NCBI GenBank assembly: GCA_900551265.1
Contig: URVL01000134.1
Location: 1-6,373, forward strand
Length of the DNA stretch: 6,373 nucleotides
From: an uncultured Eubacteriales bacterium
GTDB lineage: Bacteria; Bacillota; Clostridia; Oscillospirales; QAMX01
Direction: 5' to 3'
Position numbers and translations under genes: made by a program. Below, in pieces: positions 1-6,047 of this stretch. The notes below the pieces were generated by a model. It did not search any database. It had not been told where the DNA came from and saw nothing but the letters and a program-made list of their open reading frames with translations. Position 1 is the stretch's first letter, and every line of letters starts with the position of its first letter.

Positions 1-360
1 TATGTGCAGATTTATTCTACCGCTGAGTCTTATCGTGCCGCGGGTAAGCCTATGGCCTGGATTATGACGATTACGCGGAATCTATGTCTGCATAAGTTTC
101 GGGAACGCCGCAAATCTGCCGATGTCCCAGAAGATGACTGGGATCGCTATTTGGAACCTCAGGAGGATTTCTCTCAGGACGACCGGTTGGTTTTGCAAGC
201 GTGTCTGGAACAGCTTTCCGACGAAGAGCGTCAGATTGTTACGCTGCATGCGGTAAGCGGTTTTAAGCACAGAGAAATTTCCCATATCCTACAAATTCCT
301 CTATCTACCGTTCTTTCAAAATATCACAGAGCTCTTAAAAAGCTTAAAAAAATCTTGTAA
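1..360 (+). CDS. ECF-type RNA polymerase sigma factor, 3' part (5' end outside window)
   Basis: Cytoplasmic sigma-70 family factor of the ECF (group IV) type, which would direct RNA polymerase to a small stress or envelope regulon. The frame is open from base 1, so a GTG at base 4 is only an internal valine and the true start lies upstream. About 119 residues are visible. The first ~37 carry the end of region 2, with the typical GKPMAWIMTITRNLCL stretch (residues 15-30) and a basic RERRK tail. A short acidic linker follows, then region 4 (about residues 64-119) with the LSDEERQIV helix and the helix-turn-helix GFKHREISHILQIP, ending in a lysine-rich tail. The stop is 11 bases before the next start, and the two genes are surely co-transcribed. 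Coupling to a membrane protein with an RsgI-like domain is the usual sigma/anti-sigma arrangement. The family call is secure; the regulon cannot be read from here. Confidence 0.93.
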   Translation, partial: YVQIYSTAESYRAAGKPMAWIMTITRNLCLHKFRERRKSADVPEDDWDRYLEPQEDFSQDDRLVLQACLEQLSDEERQIVTLHAVSGFKHREISHILQIPLSTVLSKYHRALKKLKKIL

Positions 361-371
361 AGGAGAGGCGT

Positions 372-1889
372 ATGAAAAACAGGGAAATCAATAAGAAAAT
401 TCATCTGGCGTTTTCCCACATAACGCCGCCGGATGTCCTGGATTCCGTTCTCTCCGACTGCCGGGCGCAGAATGATCGAGAAGAGAAAGGTAAGGTATTC
501 ATCATGGCCGAAAAGAAACATTCTTCCCAATGGATTAAATGGGCCGTCGGAGCTGCAGCAGCGTTTGTCCTGTTAGTTGGCGGCGGAGTTGGTATTCGTT
601 CCTATCAGATTAATCATACCATCGATTCAACCGTATCCTTGGATGTGAATCCCAGTGTTGAAATCAGTGTCAATCAAAAAGAAGAAGTCCTATCTGTAAC
701 CGCAAAAAATGACGACGCACGTACTGTAATTGGGGATATGGACTTCCGTGGCAGCAGTTTGGACGTTACTGTTAACGCCCTGATTGGCTCCATGCTGAGA
801 AATGGTTATTTAAGTGAGCTGGCAAATTCTATTTTGGTTAGCGTTGACTGCGACGATCCTGTCCGGAGCGCGGAACTGCAACAGAAATTAACGGATGAGA
901 TTAATCAGCTTCTCCAAAATAATCTGTCCGGCGGATCAGTATTGAGTCAGACAATTTCAGCAAATACAGAGCTTCAGCAGCTTGCAGACGATTACGGCAT
1001 CACCTTGGGTAAGGCACAACTGATTCAAGAGATTGTTAATCAAGATCCCCGCTATGCTTTTAAAGATTTGGCTGCACTTTCCATCAATGATCTGAATCTT
1101 TTACACAATGCGGATGTTTCTACGCCTGATACCATTGAAACGGTTGGCAGCGCCAGCGACAAAGCCTATATTGGGGAGGAAAGCGCAAAAGCTGCGGCGC
1201 TTGCCCATGCAGGTCTTTCCGAAAGCGACATCAGCCGGTTTGAAATCGAGTTTGATTTTGAAGACGGCATAATGGTTTACGAAATTTCCTTTTACGCAGG
1301 CACCTATGAGTATGGTTATGATATCAATGCTACAACCGGGGCAGTTGTGAGCTACGAAAGGGACCGGGATGACGACACGCCGCAGCAGAACGGCAGCACT
1401 GCTACCGGTGAACAGTCCAGTAACTACATCACAGAAGCTGAGGCAAAGGCGGTCGCCCTCGCTCACGCAGGCCTTTCCGAGAGCGATGTTACCTTCGTCC
1501 GCGCTCAGCTGGACTACGACGACGGCCGTGCGGAATATGAGATCGAGTTCTGGTCCGGTAACACCGAATACGACTACGATATTGACGCCGTCAGCGGTGA
1601 AATTCGCAGCTATGACCACGACGCCGAGTATTATTCCCCCGCTCAGAACAGTTCCTCCGGAAACGCAAGTTCGGGTTCTTACATCAGTGCGGATGATGCA
1701 AAATCCATTGCGTTTACACATGCCGGTGTAAACGCTTCCAACGCCTACAATATAGAGTGTGAACTGGATCGCGATGACGGACGTGTAAAATATGAAATTG
1801 AATTCAAATCCGATGGATATGAGTACAGCTATGAAATCGATGCTGAAACAGGTTCTGTCATTCAGTCTGAGAGAGAATTTGACGATTAA
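372..1889 (+). CDS. RsgI-like membrane anti-sigma factor with three tandem PepSY domains
   Basis: Predicted single-pass membrane protein of 505 residues that probably holds the upstream ECF sigma factor inactive. A cytoplasmic N-terminus (about 1-53) contains a PPDVLDSVLSDC stretch, as in related clostridial proteins. One transmembrane helix follows at about 55-75 (WAVGAAAAFVLLVGGGVGI). Outside the membrane, residues ~84-185 resemble the RsgI middle domain, with the hallmark SLDVNPSVEISVN (89-101). After a helical stretch, three PepSY domains lie at about 266-331, 352-417 and 437-502, each starting YI-x4-AK and joined by Ser/Gly/Asn-rich linkers. The start at 372 is supported by AGGAGAGG at 361-368. 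An internal ATG at 504 would remove the putative anti-sigma segment and is less likely. Domain content is seen; the anti-sigma role is inferred from gene order and the RsgI-like domain. The ligand of the PepSY domains is unknown. Confidence 0.88.
   Translation: MKNREINKKIHLAFSHITPPDVLDSVLSDCRAQNDREEKGKVFIMAEKKHSSQWIKWAVGAAAAFVLLVGGGVGIRSYQINHTIDSTVSLDVNPSVEISVNQKEEVLSVTAKNDDARTVIGDMDFRGSSLDVTVNALIGSMLRNGYLSELANSILVSVDCDDPVRSAELQQKLTDEINQLLQNNLSGGSVLSQTISANTELQQLADDYGITLGKAQLIQEIVNQDPRYAFKDLAALSINDLNLLHNADVSTPDTIETVGSASDKAYIGEESAKAAALAHAGLSESDISRFEIEFDFEDGIMVYEISFYAGTYEYGYDINATTGAVVSYERDRDDDTPQQNGSTATGEQSSNYITEAEAKAVALAHAGLSESDVTFVRAQLDYDDGRAEYEIEFWSGNTEYDYDIDAVSGEIRSYDHDAEYYSPAQNSSSGNASSGSYISADDAKSIAFTHAGVNASNAYNIECELDRDDGRVKYEIEFKSDGYEYSYEIDAETGSVIQSEREFDD
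1167..1877 (+). repeat. Three tandem PepSY-coding repeats
   Basis: Three diverged copies of about 198 bases sit at 1167-1364, 1425-1622 and 1680-1877, with a period of 255-258 bases. Each encodes an N-terminal helix (AKAAALAHAGLSESD in copy 1, AKAVALAHAGLSESD in copy 2, AKSIAFTHAGVNASN in copy 3), then a strand pattern ending YEIEF or YEISF, then YDIxAxxG or YEIDAETG. Copies 1 and 2 are closest, also at DNA level, which points to a more recent duplication of that pair. Linkers between copies are rich in Asn, Ser, Gly and Gln. Confidence 0.85.
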
Positions 1890-1905
1890 ACTTTAAAATT
1901 AATAG

Positions 1906-1955
1906 TAAAAAGCGTTTGCCCTTTATGCAACTGCGTAAAGGGCAAACGCTTTTTA
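1906..1955 (+). terminator. Strong intrinsic terminator after the sigma/anti-sigma operon
   Basis: A perfect inverted repeat of 20 bp (arms 1906-1925 and 1936-1955) surrounds a 10-base loop. The core is AGCGTTTGCCCTTTA and its complement, flanked by A5 on the left and T5 on the right. The A and T tracts make it usable in both directions. It starts 17 bases after the stop codon of the PepSY protein gene. Confidence 0.93.
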
Positions 1956-2054
1956 AATATCCTATACTGCCTTTTCCGAAATAAGCAAAAACCATTATAA
2001 GAATACAGAACGTCTCCTAACACCCGCTAATATAACCACGGCGAATATGGTTTT

Positions 2055-2468
2055 ATGCTGGAAATAACAAAAGGTATCTGCTATACTAGAAATATGATTG
2101 GAGAAACGACACGCATTACGGAAGCCAAAGAAGCCCTGCGAACCGCAGTCAACTTGCATCCAGGAAGTTTTCCTCTAAGATTAAGGGCCTCTGGGCGTTT
2201 CAACGATACCATATGGGCGGGTATTGCAGATTCTCCGGAGCTATCTGTTCTTGCGCAGGACATCCAAGACGAACTGCGCAAACAAGGATTTTTTGTGGAA
2301 CGTCGTGCCTTTCGTCCACATATCACGCTCGCACGCCGTGTGAACTGCAAACAGATTCAGCTTCCTATTCCGGCCAGAGAAATAAACGTTACCTTTGTTT
2401 CTCTTGTGAAATCCGAGTATATCGACCATCATTTGCGATACACAGAGATATATCGCGTCAATTTATAA
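2055..2468 (+). pseudogene. thpR: Decayed RNA 2',3'-cyclic phosphodiesterase (ThpR/LigT family), N-terminus lost
   Basis: The intact family (2H phosphoesterases) opens 2',3'-cyclic phosphates on RNA using two HxT motifs and is usually about 180-190 residues long. This frame gives at most 137 residues from an ATG at 2055 with no convincing ribosome binding site. A second in-frame ATG lies at 2094. The C-terminal half matches the family well: IGETTRITEAKEAL (residues 15-28), a WAGI segment (54-57), the second catalytic motif RPHITLARRV (87-96) and a closing SLVKSEY...YTEIY pattern. The N-terminal sheet and first motif (typically ENLHLTLxFIGE) are absent: residues 9-17 read CYTRNMIGE where the first HxT block should lie. 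The other two forward frames upstream contain no displaced N-terminus. With one of two catalytic histidines gone it should be inactive. It lies 39 bases upstream of the transporter gene. Confidence 0.72.
2059..2087 (+). promoter_or_regulatory. Candidate housekeeping promoter with extended -10
   Basis: TGGAAA (2059-2064, four of six matches to the -35 consensus) is followed after 17 bases by TATACT (2082-2087), which is preceded by TG at 2079-2080, an extended -10. It falls inside the first codons of the thpR-like frame if that frame began at 2055. This argues that the stretch is not the real N-terminus of that gene. It could drive transcription into the remnant and on into the cation transporter gene. 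Confidence 0.45.
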
Positions 2469-2507
2469 ATTTATTCAATTATTCTCCGCACAAATGGAGG
2501 ACAGCCT

Positions 2508-3335
2508 ATGGAATGTGTTATATCATCCGATATCCAAGCATTAAAACCCTATATAGGAGAAGATGCGCTTCGGCGTCTGCCTTCAAACCGGCATATCAGT
2601 TACCAAGTGGAAGGCCGCGGATACTTTCTGTCATTTTACGTTTTAAGCGTCAAAGAGCTTGGAGATAAAGAACAACGTGTCAGTATCTATTTTGATCGCG
2701 AAAATTTGATTTGCATCACAGAAAACGCGCAGTTACGTAGCCTGATGACCTCCTGTGCCAAGACAGATAATTATTTTCACACGCTTTTTGAATTTTTCAT
2801 GCAGTTGACCGCTGAAGATATCGATATCCTGGAACATTTTGAAGACCGTATCACGATGTTGGAGGATGAATTGCTTACGGGCTCTGGAAGCAGCCGGAAG
2901 AGCTCCCGAAAAATCATTGCGATCCGCCGCGAACTATTAAGGCTGAAACGCTATTATGAACAGCTTGGACTTGTAATCAGTGTCCCGGCGGACAATGAAA
3001 AAGGTTTTTTCCATGGAGGGGAACAAAGGCAGTTTACCGCCGTTTCTCACCGGATCGACCGTCTGCTGGAATCTGTTTTACATTTACGCGAATATATCAC
3101 TCAGGTTCGTGAAGCTTATCAGGCACAAATTGACATTGAACAGAACAATATTATGCGCATATTTACTGTCATCACAGCAATTTTTCTACCACTGTCATTG
3201 ATTGTGGGCTGGTACGGCATGAACTTGCAAATGCCTGAATACGCATGGCCGTTTGGCTATCCCTTTGTCATTCTGCTAAGCGTAGTGGTCCTTGCCTTGA
3301 CAGTTTTGTTGTTCAAACTAAAAAAATGGTTTTAG
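2508..3335 (+). CDS. corA: CorA-family divalent cation (Mg2+/Co2+) transporter
   Basis: Inner-membrane channel of the CorA family, which moves Mg2+ (and in some members Co2+ or Ni2+) into the cell as a homopentamer. The protein has 275 residues, shorter than classical CorA (~315) but typical of short Firmicutes members. Residues 1-~100 form the alpha/beta cytoplasmic domain. About 100-215 is long charged helix that would form the stalk. The C-terminus has two transmembrane helices (about 217-236 and 251-270). The signature YGMN (236-239) ends the first helix, followed by a short loop QMPEYAWPFG and a basic tail KLKKWF. The start is set by GGAGG at 2496-2500, seven bases before the ATG. The stop overlaps the stop of the reverse-strand gene by 4 bp. 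The family is certain; which ion is carried cannot be read from sequence. Confidence 0.92.
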   Translation: MECVISSDIQALKPYIGEDALRRLPSNRHISYQVEGRGYFLSFYVLSVKELGDKEQRVSIYFDRENLICITENAQLRSLMTSCAKTDNYFHTLFEFFMQLTAEDIDILEHFEDRITMLEDELLTGSGSSRKSSRKIIAIRRELLRLKRYYEQLGLVISVPADNEKGFFHGGEQRQFTAVSHRIDRLLESVLHLREYITQVREAYQAQIDIEQNNIMRIFTVITAIFLPLSLIVGWYGMNLQMPEYAWPFGYPFVILLSVVVLALTVLLFKLKKWF

Positions 3336-3703
3336 TCATCCGCCAAATCTGTTGCCAATATGTGCTCCCACTCCTGCATACGGAATCCAACCAATACAAA
3401 TTGATCTGAAATCAGTATCGGCCGTTTTACCAGCATGCCGTCTGTCGCCAGAAGTGTAAGTTGCTCTTCATCGCTCATTTCCGGCAATTTTTCTTTTAAT
3501 CCGAGCGCTTTATATTGCAATCCGCTCGTGTTGAAAAACCGTTTAAGTGGTAAGCCGCTTCGCTCCCACCAGAGGCGAAGCTCGTCGATGTCAGGATTGT
3601 TCAACTTAATATCGCGTACCTCATACCGCAGGCCTTTTTCATCTAGAAAAGCCTGCGCTTTTTTACATGTACTGCATTTTGGATAACATAGAAATAACAG
3701 CAT
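3332..3703 (-). CDS. ArsC/Spx/MgsR-family thioredoxin-fold protein
   Basis: Small cytoplasmic protein (123 residues) of the ArsC-like thioredoxin-fold family, which includes arsenate reductases, the transcriptional regulator Spx and uncharacterised YffB-like proteins. The start YPKCSTCKKAQAFLDEKG carries CxxC at Cys10 and Cys13, as in Spx and this annotated 'arsenate reductase family' subgroup. Conserved blocks follow: RDIKLNNP (30-37), a GLPLKRFFNTSGLQYK segment (50-65), and MLVKRPILI (90-98), whose Arg94-Pro95 is the usual conserved pair. A ribosome binding site AGGAGAGG (reverse complement of 3715-3722) lies 11 bases before the ATG. It follows the alarmone synthetase gene by 60 bases with no terminator between, so co-transcription is likely. 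Nearby arsenic genes are absent, so a general redox or regulatory role is as plausible as arsenate reduction. Confidence 0.88.
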   Translation of the reverse strand: MLLFLCYPKCSTCKKAQAFLDEKGLRYEVRDIKLNNPDIDELRLWWERSGLPLKRFFNTSGLQYKALGLKEKLPEMSDEEQLTLLATDGMLVKRPILISDQFVLVGFRMQEWEHILATDLADD

Positions 3704-3763
3704 ACTTTTATATTCCTCTCCTATAATTCGCCCGTCTTGACAGGATTCCGACCAAAGGCGTGA

Positions 3764-4459
3764 TTAAGCCCTTTCAGCATCACGTCTGGCATTTTGAAGG
3801 TCTTTATGGATAGACTGCATTTCAATATCCAGTGCTGCAATGGAATCTGCGCAGACCTTCAGGCGACGCCTGAGATCCTGTGAAACATCATCTTGCGCCT
3901 TATATTTCAGCTGATGTTCCAAGCTCGCCCAAAAATCCATTGCAATTGTCCGTATCTGTACTTCTACATTCACGTGTTCTGTTTTCTCAGCCAGGTAAAT
4001 CGGAACGGATACAATAAGGTGCAGACTGCGATATCCATTTTCCTTGGGATAATCGATATAATTGCGAACGCGCACCAGCGAAATATCATCCTGTTTTAAA
4101 AGAAGCTCCGCAACACGGTATACATCGTCAATATAATTACAAATCACCCGGACACCAGCGACATCTGTAAGATTCTCCCATATGGAATCCGTACTTACCG
4201 GCAGGCCTTTCTTTCGAAGTTTTCCAAGAATGCTCTGTGGAGACTTGAGCCGATACTCAATATGGTGAATCGGATTATGGTCATAACGTACCTGAAACGC
4301 TTCGTCTAGAATCTCCAGCTTTGTACGCATTTCTTTGATCGCAGCCCTATAAAGCTGTTGTTGCAGTACAAAACCAGCCAAATTTTCAATAAACTCCTCC
4401 ATGGTAGCCGTTTGGCTGCTCTCGTCGGCATAAGTTGTCTTAAATACGCTTTCTTTCAT
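3764..4459 (-). CDS. relQ: Small alarmone synthetase, GTP pyrophosphokinase (RelQ/YjbM-like)
   Basis: Cytoplasmic enzyme that transfers pyrophosphate from ATP to GDP or GTP to make (p)ppGpp, the stringent-response alarmone. At 231 residues it has only the RelA/SpoT synthetase domain, with no HD hydrolase, TGS or ACT domain, which is the single-domain SAS architecture. Visible motifs are HIEYRLKSPQSI (66-77), DVAGVRVIC (99-107), YPKENGYRSLHLIV (137-150) and VEVQIRTIAMDFWASLEHQLKYK (165-187), the last containing the catalytic-site Glu166. A C-terminal helix (~190-231) would support the tetramer known for RelQ. The match to YjbM/RelQ is closer than to YwaC/RelP. Start: ATG with AAGGAG (reverse complement of 4466-4471) six bases before it. 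It is the first gene of a reverse-strand pair with the ArsC/Spx-like gene. Confidence 0.94.
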   Translation of the reverse strand: MKESVFKTTYADESSQTATMEEFIENLAGFVLQQQLYRAAIKEMRTKLEILDEAFQVRYDHNPIHHIEYRLKSPQSILGKLRKKGLPVSTDSIWENLTDVAGVRVICNYIDDVYRVAELLLKQDDISLVRVRNYIDYPKENGYRSLHLIVSVPIYLAEKTEHVNVEVQIRTIAMDFWASLEHQLKYKAQDDVSQDLRRRLKVCADSIAALDIEMQSIHKDLQNARRDAERA

Positions 4460-4525
4460 AATTTGCTCCTTCAGTTATTGCAAATCAACATTATCAGGCA
4501 GTCTCCCGCCGCGTCTTTCAAATAT

Positions 4526-4555
4526 ATTTTACATCCAAAGCAGTAAACAAATCAA
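4526..4555 (-). promoter_or_regulatory. Weak candidate promoter for the alarmone synthetase gene
   Basis: On the reverse strand TTGATT (complement of 4550-4555) is followed after 18 bases by TAAAAT (complement of 4526-4531). An alternative pair five bases downstream is TTGTTT (4545-4550) with TATATT (4521-4526), also 18 apart. Either would give a leader of about 55-60 bases before the start at 4459. The region is AT-rich, so chance matches are likely. Confidence 0.3.
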
Positions 4556-4636
4556 CAAGGCAAACAAAAGATTCCATTAAAATTTTGTGTATGCTGCTAT
4601 CAGAAAAGTTTTTTGACACTTTACAAATTTTGTCCG

Positions 4637-4665
4637 TTTCGAACTGAACACACAGATAGTATGAT
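4637..4665 (+). promoter_or_regulatory. Candidate promoter of the radical SAM-like gene
   Basis: TATGAT (4660-4665) is a good -10, about 70 bases before the TTG start. The element 17 bases upstream, TTTCGA (4637-4642), is a poor -35. A perfect TTGACA at 4613-4618 has no -10 at usable distance. A poor -35 with a good -10 would fit an activated promoter. An imperfect 20-base dyad (4631-4650, TGTCCGTTTC and GAACTGAACA, core TTCGAA) overlaps the -35 position and could be an operator. Confidence 0.3.
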
Positions 4666-4722
4666 AAAAAGGTAAAAACAATCACTGCTCCTGCGGGCTG
4701 TGGATATGTGAATCGACACAAA

Positions 4723-4729
4723 AGAGGTG
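4723..4729 (+). promoter_or_regulatory. Ribosome binding site supporting a TTG start
   Basis: AGAGGTG at 4723-4729 fits the 16S rRNA 3' end and lies seven bases before the TTG at 4737. The next in-frame ATG codons are at 4842 and 4902 and would remove conserved N-terminal sequence, so TTG is the best start. Confidence 0.75.
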
Positions 4730-4736
4730 CTCCCTA

Positions 4737-5762
4737 TTGAAACAAATTGATTTAGATCGTACAATCATTGAAGCCACTGTTGAAAGGGCGCTTTCGGAAA
4801 TCCGAGCCGATCCGGAACGAACGCTTCGCCGGCTGGTCGACATGGGACAGGGTTTTGCAAACGGTCCCTTTCAAAGGCATTTTTTTGAAGCTGCACAGCA
4901 TATGCTGGAAAACGAGAGCAGTGCCTATTATCAACTTTTAAAGCGTATTGTAACAGAAGTCAACCATGAAAAACTAAAAACATTTGGTATGAATCTCGGT
5001 TACAACGGATGTACAAAGGGTGCAAAGCTCATACGAAGCCACGAGGCAAAACTGGGCTTTAATATTCCCTGGGCGCTATCCTTTGCTCTTGCCAAAGAAG
5101 ACTGCAGCCTCACGATAGAGGAACTTACGCATGCCATTCATCAGGGAAAAGAGTTGGGGATTTATGTATATTTTCTTTTTTATCAGGATGACCGGCTGAT
5201 GGACACACAGGGGTTGCTTGCCGAGCATAATGACTGCGCATTTATTCTTTTTTCCCAACCGGAGTTTCTAACCGCCGCAGCAATCCACTCGCTGGAAAAG
5301 CAGAACAATATCATGGTATCTATTACGGCCGACTTACCGGAAACGGAACCAATTACTCGCACACTGAGGGCACAGCATTTTCTCTTTTCCGTGCACTCAT
5401 TTTATACGGCACTCGATGTTAAAACCTGTCTTAATGCAGTTCATATGGAGAAAATATCTTCCTATGGTCCGCTTTTCTATTTCCTAATTCCAGCAGAAAG
5501 TTGTCCAAAGCAAGACATGCTGGAAATGGGACCGCAAGTTTCCACCGTTCGGGATGCGCAGCGATATCCATTGTTGCCGGTCGATATGCTGCATGATATG
5601 CTTCACATTGATCGCATCATTTCAGAAGACGCCTGCGCCGTATCTTTTGACAGCACGGGCCATGCACGTGACTGTTACGGGCAAAGGCGGCATGAAAAAA
5701 TCTCGCTTCGAAATATGTCTCTGTCAGACATTTTAAGGATAAGCAATCCAAAGGCGATTTAA
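4737..5762 (+). CDS. Radical SAM-like protein lacking the iron-sulfur cluster motif (likely pseudoenzyme)
   Basis: A 341-residue cytoplasmic protein that resembles, over its whole length, a Firmicutes radical SAM family with an N-terminal helical domain. Residues ~12-85 match that domain (ADPERTLRRLVDM; YYQLLKRIVTEVNHEKLKTF). SHEAKLGFNIPWALSFALAK (101-120) matches the lead-in strand of the barrel. There the family has a CxxxCxxC loop of about 20 residues; here only KEDCSL remains before TIEELTHAIHQGKELGIYVYF (126-146). The GGEP motif is replaced by FYQDD (148-152). HNDCAFILFSQPEFLTAAAI and NNIMVSITADLP match the next strands. The C-terminus CAVSFDSTGHARDC (300-313) resembles the family's INANGDIEPC segment. 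With the cluster ligands gone it cannot do standard SAM chemistry, yet the frame is intact, suggesting a binding or regulatory role. It stands alone, with its own promoter region and a hairpin after it. The fold assignment rests on remembered family patterns. Confidence 0.75.
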   Translation: MKQIDLDRTIIEATVERALSEIRADPERTLRRLVDMGQGFANGPFQRHFFEAAQHMLENESSAYYQLLKRIVTEVNHEKLKTFGMNLGYNGCTKGAKLIRSHEAKLGFNIPWALSFALAKEDCSLTIEELTHAIHQGKELGIYVYFLFYQDDRLMDTQGLLAEHNDCAFILFSQPEFLTAAAIHSLEKQNNIMVSITADLPETEPITRTLRAQHFLFSVHSFYTALDVKTCLNAVHMEKISSYGPLFYFLIPAESCPKQDMLEMGPQVSTVRDAQRYPLLPVDMLHDMLHIDRIISEDACAVSFDSTGHARDCYGQRRHEKISLRNMSLSDILRISNPKAI

Positions 5763-5780
5763 TCCCTTATATATCCAAAA

Positions 5781-5820
5781 AAGTTGCGTCCCGCCTGTCA
5801 GTCCAGGCAGGACGCGGTTT
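5781..5820 (+). terminator. Hairpin terminator after the radical SAM-like gene
   Basis: GCGTCCCGCCTG (5786-5797) and CAGGCAGGACGC (5804-5815) pair over 12 positions with one C/A mismatch around a six-base loop. A/T-rich flanks extend the stem through wobble pairs. The T tract is short (TTT), but AAAAAA on the left would act as a T tract for the reverse strand, where the regulator remnant also ends. A two-way terminator between convergent units is plausible. Confidence 0.7.
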
Positions 5821-5861
5821 CATCTGGCCAAACCAAATCCCATTCGCGCTGTCATGCCGCG

Positions 5862-6047
5862 CTACAAGATTTCCGTTTGTTCACGTTTCATTTCCTGTAC
5901 AACACGAACGGCGACACCACTTACCGCCGCCTTTGTTAACCGAACAAACTCTTTTGGCGGACGGCACGGCGTTTCACACAGCCAGCGCTCAATGGAAACA
6001 ACAACCGCATCCGTGAAAAAATAGATGAAGAAAGTCTCGTCGTCTTC
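5862..6047 (-). pseudogene. C-terminal remnant of a TetR/AcrR-family regulator
   Basis: Read on the reverse strand, 61 codons are open before a TAG at 5862-5864. The peptide has the look of the last helices of a TetR-family ligand-binding domain: TFFIYFFTDAVVVSIERWL (residues 5-23), then CRPPKEFVRLTKAAVSGVAV (28-47) and a charged tail. TetR proteins commonly end with an aromatic helix, an xxRWL or RxWL motif and a PEEFxxL-type turn. There is no DNA-binding helix-turn-helix. In-frame TAG codons at 6048-6050 and 6072-6074 (reverse complements of CTA) close the frame, and the sequence beyond no longer looks like TetR. It appears to be a gene broken at about 6048. It converges on the radical SAM-like gene. 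Confidence is moderate because only 61 residues are available. Confidence 0.5.

Noticed and set aside
1101..1721. Long reverse-strand open frame of 206 codons
   Set aside because: It lies entirely inside the PepSY protein gene. Its translation is low-complexity, rich in V, I, G and T, as expected from the complement of acidic GAC/GAT/GAA codons, and it has no family resemblance.
1369..1731. Forward frame of 120 codons inside the PepSY gene
   Set aside because: It is an off-frame reading of the repeated domain region, Thr/Arg/Ser-rich, with no convincing start signal. The overlapping PepSY frame is clearly the coding one.
1167..1877. PepSY-coding repeats considered as a CRISPR-like or mobile repeat array
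   Set aside because: The units are about 198 bases, diverged and in frame within one gene. They are protein domain duplications.
2213..2668. Forward frame of 151 codons spanning the thpR remnant and the start of the transporter gene
   Set aside because: It crosses two recognised genes and their intergenic ribosome binding site, and its translation is Arg/Ser/Tyr/Cys-rich without domain features.
4613..4618. Perfect TTGACA taken as the -35 of the radical SAM-like gene
   Set aside because: No acceptable -10 lies 15-19 bases downstream. The good TATGAT at 4660 is 41 bases away.
4518..4721. Reverse frame of 67 codons in the divergent intergenic region
   Set aside because: No ribosome binding site fits its start, and the translation is not family-like. 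The area carries promoter-like AT-rich sequence instead.
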